From assembly GCA_008375315.1 (NCBI GenBank), contig CP032507.1, positions 1,539,001-1,603,000 on the forward strand: a stretch of 64,000 bases of DNA, given 5' to 3'. Each line of letters starts with the position of its first letter. The stretch's first letter is position 1. Shown here piece by piece: positions 44,396-52,532 of this stretch. The notes beneath the pieces were generated by a model. It had not been told where the DNA came from and ran no database searches. It saw only the letters and a program-made list of their open reading frames with translations. Origin of the DNA: Ectothiorhodospiraceae bacterium BW-2 (GTDB lineage: Bacteria; Pseudomonadota; Gammaproteobacteria; Thiohalomonadales; Thiohalomonadaceae). Position numbers and translations under genes: made by a program.

Positions 44396-44656
44396 TGGGG
44401 TGAGGTGTGCTCTGTTTTAGCGTGGGACTTTGCTTCTGTCTCATCTAAAAAAGGGCGGGACAAATCTCCTTGGAGAGTGTGGGACGGTACAGCGACTGAC
44501 ACCGCAACACGACCAGAAGTGGGGGGTGACACTACCTGAATTAACTATGAAGAGAATTGGTCAATTGATGCAGCGTAACCTTACGCCACCATAGCGTAAA
44601 AAGCCCCGAAAAATTTGTTTCACTACTCCCCTGATGAACCACAGAGGAGAACAGAG

Positions 44657-45043
44657 ATGCCGAACCCCACCCTGGTAGCCGTATCACAGGCCTTTAAAGA
44701 TTGGCGGGAGAACCCAGAAAAGAGCGCGCGAAGCCGAATTCCCGAGGCGCTGCAACAACAAACCGTAGCGTTAATAGGCCACTACCCGGTGAGCCACATA
44801 CTCAAAGCGCTGCGCATCAATTACCGTCAACTCAGCAGCTGGAAGAAGAGCCGGGAGGAGAACGACACCATCCCGGGATTCATCGCGCTTGAGCCGTCAG
44901 AGCCGACTAGCGAACCTCTTCTGGCTCTCAAATGGACGACCGAAACCACTACCGGTCGACCATTGAGTGTGGAGGGCGAGTTATCACCGGAACAATGGCG
45001 GCAACTACTGCCCCTGCTCAGTCAGATGGGAGCTAACTCATGA
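44657..45043 (+). CDS. tnpA: IS66 TnpA
   Basis: 128 residues from ATG 44657 behind GAGGAG, preferred over an in-frame ATG 42 bp upstream. HTH-like 'IGHYPVSHILKALRINYRQL' and 'SSWKKSREENDTIPGFIALE', typical of the small IS66 OrfA with its conserved basic region. Its stop overlaps the tnpB start (ATGA), so it is translationally coupled. Needed with TnpB and TnpC for transposition in this family. Confidence 0.8.
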   Translation: MPNPTLVAVSQAFKDWRENPEKSARSRIPEALQQQTVALIGHYPVSHILKALRINYRQLSSWKKSREENDTIPGFIALEPSEPTSEPLLALKWTTETTTGRPLSVEGELSPEQWRQLLPLLSQMGANS

Positions 45044-45351
45044 TCTACCTCACAGAACAGACTCCGGTGATGATAGCGACAGCACCGGCTGATTTTCGCC
45101 GTGGCATCGACGGCTTTGTCGCGCTGTGCCAACACCAACTCGGCCAACAGCCGCGCTCGGGCACCGTGTTTGCCTTTATTAACCGCTCCAAAACGATGAT
45201 TCGCCTGCTGGTCTATGAGAACAATGGCTACTGGCTGATGACCAAACGCCTCTCCAAAGGCAAATACCGGGGTTGGCCTCGCCCGGCAGAGCCGATAAGT
45301 GCGATTAAGGCACAACAATTACGCCAACTCCTCTCAAATTTGGTAAGATAG
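45040..45351 (+). CDS. tnpB: IS66 TnpB (Orf2)
   Basis: 103 residues with the full IS66 Orf2 signature: 'APADFRRGIDGFVALCQHQL', 'RSGTVFAFINRSKTMIRLLV', 'YENNGYWLMTKRLSKGKYRG'. Normal length and intact. The biochemical role is unknown, though it is required for IS66 transposition. tnpC begins 4 bp later. Confidence 0.9.
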   Translation: MIYLTEQTPVMIATAPADFRRGIDGFVALCQHQLGQQPRSGTVFAFINRSKTMIRLLVYENNGYWLMTKRLSKGKYRGWPRPAEPISAIKAQQLRQLLSNLVR

Positions 45352-45355
45352 TGCC

Positions 45356-46450
45356 ATGACAGAGTTTAAAACATTGAGTAAAACCGAGATTGACGAGCTG
45401 ATTGAGCGTGTTGAGAGAGCCATTGCAGAAGATTTGGCCCTCTCTAAAGCCGATATGCAGCTACTGTTGGGGGTTTTGTTAATGGTCACAGAGCGACAGA
45501 TCTCATTGTCTCTGAAAGATGTCACGATACACAAATGGCGTAAACTGGCTGGGATAATCAGCAGCTCAGAGAAACGCTCTGCGGTTATTCCTGATGGCGA
45601 TGCGTCAAACGACTCGGATGGTACCCAAAAGAGCGATGCAGCTACTTCAAAACCCGACGGTAACAGCGAGTCAACCGCATCAGGCAAGCCGAAGAAAAAG
45701 CCATCGACTCAAAAAGCAGAGCGGGTGATTCGGTTGCAGTGCCATCACAACCATGATGAGCTGAAGGCGGGACAGCTCTGCCCAGAATGCGGTCATGGCC
45801 GGCTCTACATCTATCAGCCGGTGATACGGGTACGGATTCAGGGCGAGCCCCCTTTAAGTGCGGTCGAACATATTTTCGAGCGGCTGCGCTGCAATAGCTG
45901 TGGCGCCTACTTTACCGCGACCCCTACAGACGATTTTCAGCAAGATGGCGGCATGAATCAGCTCTATGGCTACAGCGCCCGGGCTATTATCGCGCTTCAC
46001 CGCCACTTTGCCGGTCTGCCGCTTCACCGGCAGCAGACGCTGCAGCAGATATTAGGGGTGCCACTGACTGCGTCGTCACTCTATGACCAGACCCAGTCTG
46101 TCGCCAATGATGGCTTCGTGGTATTTAAGGCACTCAAACAACGGGCTGCTGATGCGCCCCACTTCAATCTGGATGATACACCCAACCGGATTTTGAATCA
46201 GGGCACGATTCTGAAGCCTGACAGACGGAGCGGTCAACTTAAATCCCGCAGCGGCACCTTCACTTCCGGCGTAATCGCGACACTGGAGAGTGGCCAACAA
46301 ATCGTGCTCTACCAGACCGATATTGGCCATGCCGGAGAGTTGATCGATGAGATTCTGCGTCTGCGCCATCCTGGGTTACCCAAACCCACTATCATGTGCG
46401 ATGCGCTCGGTTGGTTCGTGGCGGACAGTGATTTTACTTTTTTGATTTAA
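45356..46450 (+). pseudogene. IS66 TnpC transposase, N-terminal part
   Basis: The N-terminal coiled-coil/HTH region ('LSKTEIDELIERVERAIAED') is followed by the IS66 zinc-binding domain ('LCPECGHGRLYIYQ', 'RLRCNSCGAYFTATP'), the start of the DDE core ('HFNLDDTPNRILNQGTILKP') and 'IMCDAL'. Homology ends at about 46407, after which 14 unrelated codons lead to the stop. The catalytic C-terminus is missing; a diverged equivalent sits in inverse orientation at 34247-35064. Confidence 0.87.
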
Positions 46451-46461
46451 GGCTTTAACCC

Positions 46462-48051
46462 ATGGAAAAATTCTTCAACACCGAAGGGCCGGTCAACCCA
46501 TCCATGCACTATATTATGCCGCCATTGGGTCGGATAGAGTGGCCGGAGATAGAGCACCTGCTTCAACAGCAAAAATATTTTCTGCTCCACGCCCCGCGCC
46601 AAACCGGTAAAACCACCGCCATGCTGGCGATGGTGGAACGATTGAACCAGCAGGGAGATTACCACGCCCTCTATGCCAATATTGAAGCAGCCCAAACGGC
46701 ACGCAACGATGCCGACAAAGGTAATCGCATTATTTGCGACACCCTAATGCAAAGCGGCGAGCTCTTTTTTAACGAACCGCTACCATGGGGTGAAATCAGA
46801 GATAAATTGAGTACAATTGAACCGCAACAGCGGTTAAGTCAGCTACTTAGTTGGTGGGCAATTAACAGTACCAAACCCATCGTACTCCTTCTCGATGAGG
46901 TCGATGCCCTGATTGGTGACACCCTCATTTCGTTACTACGCCAACTACGCGCCGGCTACAGCCAGCGCCCGCACGCCTTTCCCCATAGCGTGATACTTTG
47001 TGGTGTGAGAGATATTAAAGACTACCGTATCCATCAGGGCAATGGCGAGATTATCACCGGCGGCAGTGCCTTTAACATTAAAGCCAAATCGCTGACGATG
47101 GGTAATTTCACTCAGCAGGAGATCAAAACCCTCTATCAGCAACACACTGAAGCGACCGGCCAATCTTTTGACAACGCAATCTTTGACCAGCTCTGGCCCG
47201 ATACCCATGGCCAACCGTGGCTGGTCAATGCCTTAGCTTATCAAATGACCTGGGAAGAGCGCGAACTGCGCGACCGCAGTCGCCCCGTCACCCTGCAACA
47301 CTACTATGCCGCCCGCGAACGGCTGATTCAATCCCGTGCCACCCACCTCGATCAACTGGCTGACAAACTGCGTGAAGAACGAGTGCATCGGGTCATCGCA
47401 CCGATACTGACCGGAGAGAGTATCGAACAGCACGACAGTGACTTGCAATATTGTCAAGATTTAGGGCTGATTCGTACCCGACCCCATCTGGCCATCAGCA
47501 ACCGTATCTACCGTGAGATACTGCCGCGTGAACTCACCTACGGCCTACAGGCATCGATAGCTAATCAGGAACAGCAGTGGTACCTCACCGGCGACAACCG
47601 CCTGAACATGGTCAAACTGCTGCAAGCGTTTCAACACTTCTTTCGCGAAAATGCAGAGAGCTGGATAGAGCGCTTCGACTACAAAGAGGCAGGACCGCAA
47701 CTACTACTGCAAGCCTTCTTGCAACGCATTATCAACGGCGGCGGTCGCCTCAACCGTGAATACGCCCTCGGCCGACGCCGTACCGACCTGATTATCGAGT
47801 GGCCAACCACAGCGCAGGGCTATTTTGGCGACATACAGCGCATTGTGATTGAACTAAAAATCTTACGCGGCGAACTGGAACAGATCATCACCGAAGGCAT
47901 CGAACAGACCCTCGACTATGCGGATAAAGCCGATGCCGGAGAGTGCCATTTGATGATATTTAACCGCAATCCCGATACCCCCTGGGACAAGAAAATCTGG
48001 CAACAGCAGCGCAGTAACGGGCAGCAAACCATTACGGTATGGGGTGCTTGA
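46462..48051 (+). CDS. AAA ATPase with C-terminal PD-(D/E)XK-like domain
   Basis: 529 residues. 'FFNTEGPVNPSMHYIMPPLG' opens an AAA_14/AAA_35-type ATPase: Walker A 'HAPRQTGKTTAMLAM' (about residues 46-60), Walker B 'PIVLLLDEVDALIGD' (about 140-153), sensor 'HSVILCGVRDIKDYR'. The C-terminal 110 residues, 'NREYALGRRRTDLIIEW' and 'RIVIELKILRGELEQIITEG', show the D-x(n)-E-x-K pattern of PD-(D/E)XK nucleases, with 'LDYADKADAGECHLMIFNRN' completing it. Proteins of this type are widespread and often IS-associated; a defence or mobile-element role is possible but unproven. Intact. Confidence 0.82.
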   Translation: MEKFFNTEGPVNPSMHYIMPPLGRIEWPEIEHLLQQQKYFLLHAPRQTGKTTAMLAMVERLNQQGDYHALYANIEAAQTARNDADKGNRIICDTLMQSGELFFNEPLPWGEIRDKLSTIEPQQRLSQLLSWWAINSTKPIVLLLDEVDALIGDTLISLLRQLRAGYSQRPHAFPHSVILCGVRDIKDYRIHQGNGEIITGGSAFNIKAKSLTMGNFTQQEIKTLYQQHTEATGQSFDNAIFDQLWPDTHGQPWLVNALAYQMTWEERELRDRSRPVTLQHYYAARERLIQSRATHLDQLADKLREERVHRVIAPILTGESIEQHDSDLQYCQDLGLIRTRPHLAISNRIYREILPRELTYGLQASIANQEQQWYLTGDNRLNMVKLLQAFQHFFRENAESWIERFDYKEAGPQLLLQAFLQRIINGGGRLNREYALGRRRTDLIIEWPTTAQGYFGDIQRIVIELKILRGELEQIITEGIEQTLDYADKADAGECHLMIFNRNPDTPWDKKIWQQQRSNGQQTITVWGA

Positions 48052-48053
48052 AT

Positions 48054-48291
48054 ATAGCACTGTATCCATGAAGCGCAGGACATCCTCCTCGTACGCCAAC
48101 AGGCGTTCCAGTAAGTTTCTGGATTTAGAACGCTTTAACCGTCCTCGCTGCCCTTTTTTTCGTTGAGACTCATCCGGAGGGGGTGTTTCGTTCTCACCCC
48201 TCTTCAGTATTTGCCGGTATCGCTCCCTGTAACCTTCGACTGCTGCCGTATTGAGTACTCCCCCCGCCATATTCACGGCATGATTGATCTC
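48054..48291 (-). pseudogene. IS66-type TnpC internal fragment
   Basis: About 79 codons, 'AVEGYRERYRQILKRGENET', 'RGRLKRSKSRNLLERLLAYE', 'EDVLRFMDT'. This matches the central part of IS66 transposases, before the 'N-x-AER' glutamate region. It differs in type from the IS66 at 44574. The right side is bounded by the IS4-like element and the left by the AAA gene end. A dead scrap. Confidence 0.7.
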
Positions 48292-49726
48292 AATACCTTC
48301 GCCAAAATTATTCATGCTAGGCAGCCTTAGGTATCTGATTAATACGGCCTCTATTAGCCGCCTGCTGAATAATTTGGTCAATAATAACCGCATCCGGCAT
48401 TTGTGGAAGCAATTTTAAAGCTTCCAAGACATATTGGCGCCCTCTGAACTGCGCTTTGAGATCGTTCACACTGAAGTCTGGACACTCTTCACGCATGGAC
48501 TGGCGTAATATATAAGAGAGGTTAACCATCAGCATCGCAAGATTAGCACTGTTGTAAACTGGGGTTTGTTTGACGGCCATAAAATCTTCCAGTCCCCAGT
48601 ACTGCTTGGCATCCCTAAAATTGAACTCAATTTGGAATCTGAGTCGGTAGTAGTCAACCAACTTCTCATAGCCTAATTCCACATCACTGCTGAAGAGAAT
48701 GACATGAGAGTGTGCACCACTCATTTGATTCGTTTTGACAATGATTACAACATTCAGTAAATCGGCAAATGTCTTGTGGAAAACAGGCATCTGATAGATG
48801 TCCGTTCGAATATGGTCTTCAGTCGATGTGTTTTTGAGATAGGCTTGTGGCAGGTTGCGATAACCAAGCCGTTCACCCTATTTGCGTCGTCGGCCTCGGC
48901 CACTGTAGGGACTGTCATAGGGGAGATAAAGTGCTGAATTGCAGCGTAGCTTTGAGATGAGGTGTAATTTCAATTGTTGAACCATTTGCAGGGCGTTATT
49001 GTGTCCAAATGCGCCATCGAAAACAAAATAGCGGATTAAAACCCGGCCATTGATCCGCGTTAATACCTGATTTATCAATCCTTTTGCAAACTGCAAATAA
49101 GGAGATAACTCGACTTCTTTAAGGTTTCGATTGCTACTCCCTTTCGGACGACCACTCTTTTTTTCTTTAACGCTACTCGTTCCTTTAGGACAACTCGCCG
49201 CTGCCTCTTTTATAATCGGCTCTAGCAGCATCGGGTGCGAACTGCGTCGCTTTACATTAATAAGCGATAGACTGAAAAAGCACAATCCGGGTACCGTCTT
49301 GCCATATATTGAAGAAAAAAATCGTTCCAAGCCATATGTTTTTTTACCCGATTTCGTGACCACAACCTCATCCGCAGCCATCACCCATTCGGTATCCTCT
49401 CCTAAAAGATGGCTCTGAAACAGCGACCAATTCAGTTGTGGCCAATTAATCGTGCTATGAAAAAAACGCTGAAGTGTACGATAACTCCCCCCTCGACCGC
49501 TCTAACGCGAAAGTCCCAACATGGTGACTCGGCCTGTCATCGACAGCATCGCTTCAGCGATTCGAACTAAACAACGCTGATTTGTTTTTCCTAACTCGTA
49601 GCTTAAACAGGTTAAAAGTAGCATAATGTCTGGCATGGGCTGGGGCTCCGGTGTTCGCTTGTTGTTTGGTCACTTAAGCTTATCACCTTAGCCCCTCGCC
49701 CTCCTCATTTTTTTGGCGAAGGTATT
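48292..49726 (-). mobile_element. IS4-like element (about 1435 bp)
   Basis: Inverted ends AATACCTTCGCCAAAA (48292) and TTTTTTGGCGAAGGTATT (to 49726). The same end is found at 9914-9935. The flanks (IS66 scrap left, VIT-VWA right) do not belong together and show no clear target duplication, so adjacent DNA was lost. Confidence 0.82.
48317..49636 (-). pseudogene. IS4-like DDE transposase with two in-frame TAG stops
   Basis: One continuous frame of 440 codons from ATG 49636 to 48317, broken by TAG at 49502-49504 ('LGLSR-stop-SGRGG') and at 48878-48880 ('RGRRRK-stop-GERLGY'). Domains: 'EWVMAADEVVVTKSGKKTYG' (first D), 'RYFVFDGAFGHNNALQMVQQ' (second D), 'YRLRFQIEFNFRDAKQYWGL' (Y-x(2)-R-x(3)-E-x(6)-K-like motif with the catalytic E). 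This fits an IS4/IS701-type DDE transposase. Two nonsense mutations make it inactive unless the stops are suppressed. Confidence 0.82.
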
Positions 49727-51707
49727 GATATCGCCTATCGGGTTGAAACGATCCAGACATGGAAAAATAGCCACGACCACGCGGTGGAGATCCACTACAC
49801 CCTACCACTACCGCGCAATGCTGTGCTGCTGGAGCTTACTGGTCAGTTAGGCGAGAAGCGGTTGCAGGCTGAAGTTAAAGTCAAAGCGGTGGCAGAAGAA
49901 CGCTATGAACAGGCGATAAGTGACGGCAATAGCGCTATTCATCTGCAACAGCTTGAAGCGGGATTATGGGGGCTCTCATTAGGGAATTTAGCAGCAGGGG
50001 AGCAGCTGACACTGACCTACCGTTGGATACACCGCAGCTTGTGGCAAGGCCATACCTTATGCCTCTACATCCCGACCACCATTGCGCCCAAATTTGGTCG
50101 GACAACTGTCACCGATGAGTTTATTCCTGACATCGCGGTGGCGGCGACCATTCCGTTGAGCTGTCGGCTACAACCGGAGCCGCTGGCACAACTGCATGGT
50201 GAGTGGCGCAGCCCGAGCCACCGGTTAGAGCCGGATGAGTCGGGGTATTGCCTAGCAGCAGGGGCAGAACCGGATCGCGATATTATCTTTACACTACAGG
50301 CCGAACAGCCCCCTGCGAATCGTCTGCTACCGATAACCGACGGTGAGAACGGCTATTTTCAAATCTCACGCTGGGTGATCGAACCGGGCGATACCGTCTC
50401 AACCCAACCGTTGGATGAGACTCTCTGGTTAGTGGTTGACTGCTCCGGCTCAATGGCAGGGGATTCGATAGCGACCGCAAAAAAGGCACTGAGCCAAATC
50501 ATCGACCACCTGCCATCCGAACAGCGGGTGAACCTGCTTGCGTTTGGTTCGACGACCCGTCGCTATAGCCGCCAACCACTCAATGTAACTCCCCGATGGC
50601 GCAAAGCGGCGCTACGCTGGGTGCCTAACCTCGAGGCCGATTTAGGTGGAACTGAACTACACCGCGCATTAGACGAGATCTACCGCCAACAGCAACAAAA
50701 TCCCTCACGCATTGTGCTGCTAACCGATGGCGAAGTCTGGGGCGAGGAGGCGATGCTTGAACGGGCTAAAACCGAAGCCGCACGCTTTTACACTATCGGT
50801 ATTGGTAGCGCCGTGAGTGAATCGTTAGTTCGCTCACTCGCGGAGCAGAGTGGCGGCTGTTGTGAGCTGGTCAACCTCAGGGAAAATATGACCGAAGTGA
50901 TAGAGCGTCAAACCTACCGCGCCTGTCGTCCGGTCACCTCGGCTACCGTGCACCAGAGCGGTTTACCCTTTGCTCCATCCGATCCGGCTCTGCCGCATCT
51001 TAACAAGGCAGCCGAAACGGCCATTAATGATCGGGATCTGCAACGCCTTGCGGCAGCTGCGTTTAGCCCGTTATGGCAGGGTAAACAGCGGGCTAAATGG
51101 GATCAGTTTTACCAACTGATTGGCCCCGAGACCAGCATGATTGCGGTATTGCAGCGGGAAGAGGCGATTGAGACGCTGCCGCAGAGTCTGAAACAGCCGC
51201 ATCTGTTAGCAGCCGGGTATGGGGGCAGTAGTCGGGTGAGGGCCTCTGCTTGTGTTGGAGAGATGACCCATGACTCACTCGATGTTCTGCAAGCTGTTTT
51301 TTGCTCCTGCCTTTTTACGCCGTTCATCGACTCCGGCATCGGCTAATGCGATGTTCTCCGTAAGGCAAGATGATGATGACTTTTTTACGCGATTAATGAA
51401 TAAAATTAAGCCTGAGAAACCAGCAGAACCGGTTGAGCAGTTGCTCTTAACTCTGGAACAATGGCTACGCGACCATCCGACCCTGACTAAAACGGCACTG
51501 TTGGAGCAGCTGGCAGCCTACCTCTATCAGTTGTGGTGCGAAGAGGCGCTGCAACCACTGGAGAGTCTGGCTCAAGCCGAGATAGAACAGGTGCTGGAGG
51601 ATAGCGATAGTTTTATTGCCATAGTGCAGCAGTGGATAGCGCAGGCAGAGGTTAGCAAGGGTAAAATTAAGCAGCTGGAGCGGTTGTTACGGGGGGCACA
51701 TGATTAA
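49727..51707 (+). pseudogene. VIT-VWA protein, second copy, 5'-truncated and frameshifted
   Basis: Begins inside the VIT domain at 'DIAYRVETIQTWKNSHDHAV', right at the IS4-like end, so the first 20 or so codons and any merR are gone. The VWA domain is intact ('VVDCSGSMAGDSIATAK', 'LLTDGEVWGEEAM'). Relative to the copy at 2329-4500 about 45 residues are missing in frame after 'DPALPHLNK'. At the T run around 51295-51300 one extra T shifts the frame; the C-terminal 'FAPAFLRRSSTPASANAMFS' to 51707 is in the other frame. An internal ATG (49784) could still give a shortened VWA protein. Confidence 0.87.
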
Positions 51708-52509
51708 ACCGGAGATAGAGAGTGAGATTCATCGCCGTTTGCACGCGGCCGAGGCAGAGCATCAAGTTACCATACTCTATGCCTGTGAATCGGGAAGCCG
51801 GGCATGGGGCTTTGAGTCATCCGACTCAGATTACGATGTGCGTTTTATCTATGCCCATCGAACTGAATGGTATCTCACTTTTGATGTAGAGCGGCAGCGG
51901 GATGTGATTGAATATCCGATTGTTGATGAAATTGATTATAACGGCTGGGATATACGCAAAGCGCTCTACCTTTTTACCCGAACCAATGGTGCGCTGCTGG
52001 AGTGGCTCAATAGCCCGGTTGTCTATGTGGAGCAAGGCAATACCGCACAGCAGCTGCGCCAGTTAGCGCAAACCGCGTTTAACCCGGTGGCGCTCTGTTA
52101 CCACTATCACCACATGGCACAAGGGAATTGGCGGGAGTATCTTCAGAGTGAACAGGTGCGATTAAAGAAATATCTCTATGTGATTCGCCCGCTGTTAGCG
52201 ATTCGTTATATTGAACAAAATCATACTCCACCTCCGGTCGCTTTTGCAGCACTGGTTGCTGCCGTGGCTCCTGAGTGGGTGAGATCTGACATTGAAGCGT
52301 TGATCGAACATAAACGCCATGCGCCGGAATTAGGGGTAGGGGAGGCTATGCCGGCGCTAAACCGATTTATTAAATCAGAAATAGAGCGACATGGTGACTC
52401 GTTTAAAGGGCTGGGGCGACCGGCTCTAAGTGGTGCTGATAATATTCTCCAAGCGTTAAATCGGGTATTTAGGGAAAGTTTGGCAACAAAACCAAGTCGC
52501 ATTGATTGA
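51700..52509 (+). CDS. RlaP-like nucleotidyltransferase, intact copy
   Basis: 269 residues. GSRAWGFESSDSDYDVRF (about 28-45) is the pol-beta metal-binding motif of PF10127 (RlaP/YcgL). 'RDVIEYPIVDEIDYNGWDIR' and 'ALYLFTRTNGALLEWLNS' follow, then a helical C-terminal domain 'CYHYHHMAQGNWREYLQ' and 'VRLKKYLYVIRPLLAIRYIE'. The start overlaps the VIT-VWA end by 8 bp exactly as in the first cassette. Its last residues (LATKPSRID) differ from copy 1, so one 3' end has been replaced. cas3 starts 24 bp downstream. Catalytic residues are present and it may be functional; the nucleic-acid substrate is unknown. Confidence 0.88.
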   Translation: MIKPEIESEIHRRLHAAEAEHQVTILYACESGSRAWGFESSDSDYDVRFIYAHRTEWYLTFDVERQRDVIEYPIVDEIDYNGWDIRKALYLFTRTNGALLEWLNSPVVYVEQGNTAQQLRQLAQTAFNPVALCYHYHHMAQGNWREYLQSEQVRLKKYLYVIRPLLAIRYIEQNHTPPPVAFAALVAAVAPEWVRSDIEALIEHKRHAPELGVGEAMPALNRFIKSEIERHGDSFKGLGRPALSGADNILQALNRVFRESLATKPSRID

Positions 52510-52532
52510 TCTGGCAGGGGTAGCGAACTTCA

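Larger units (their letters stand above)
43185..44490 (+). mobile_element. Decayed transposon with ExeA/TniB-like ATPase
   Basis: A remnant bounded loosely by TCTGGGACGG (43183-43192) and TGTGGGACGG (44478-44487). It holds a zinc-ribbon protein, an ATPase with an internal deletion, the palindrome at 44273-44340 and five GGGAC sites at its right end. The integrase gene usual for such elements is absent. Boundaries are approximate. Confidence 0.55.
44574..46407 (+). mobile_element. IS66-family element, 5' part (tnpA-tnpB-tnpC')
   Basis: Begins with the end GTAACCTTACGCCACC (44574), then tnpA, tnpB and two thirds of tnpC, and breaks off at about 46407 in front of an AAA gene. It lacks the right end, so it is immobile alone. 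Confidence 0.87.

Noticed and set aside
47863-48393. 176-codon minus-strand frame spanning the AAA gene end, IS66 scrap and IS4-like end
   Set aside because: Chimeric: only its central 79 codons are IS66 homology, and the rest is antisense or IS end.
48317-49636. UAG recoding as an amino acid
   Set aside because: Other genes in the window end normally at TAG (for example cas7c and the SNF2 helicase), and the two TAGs fall in a degraded IS.
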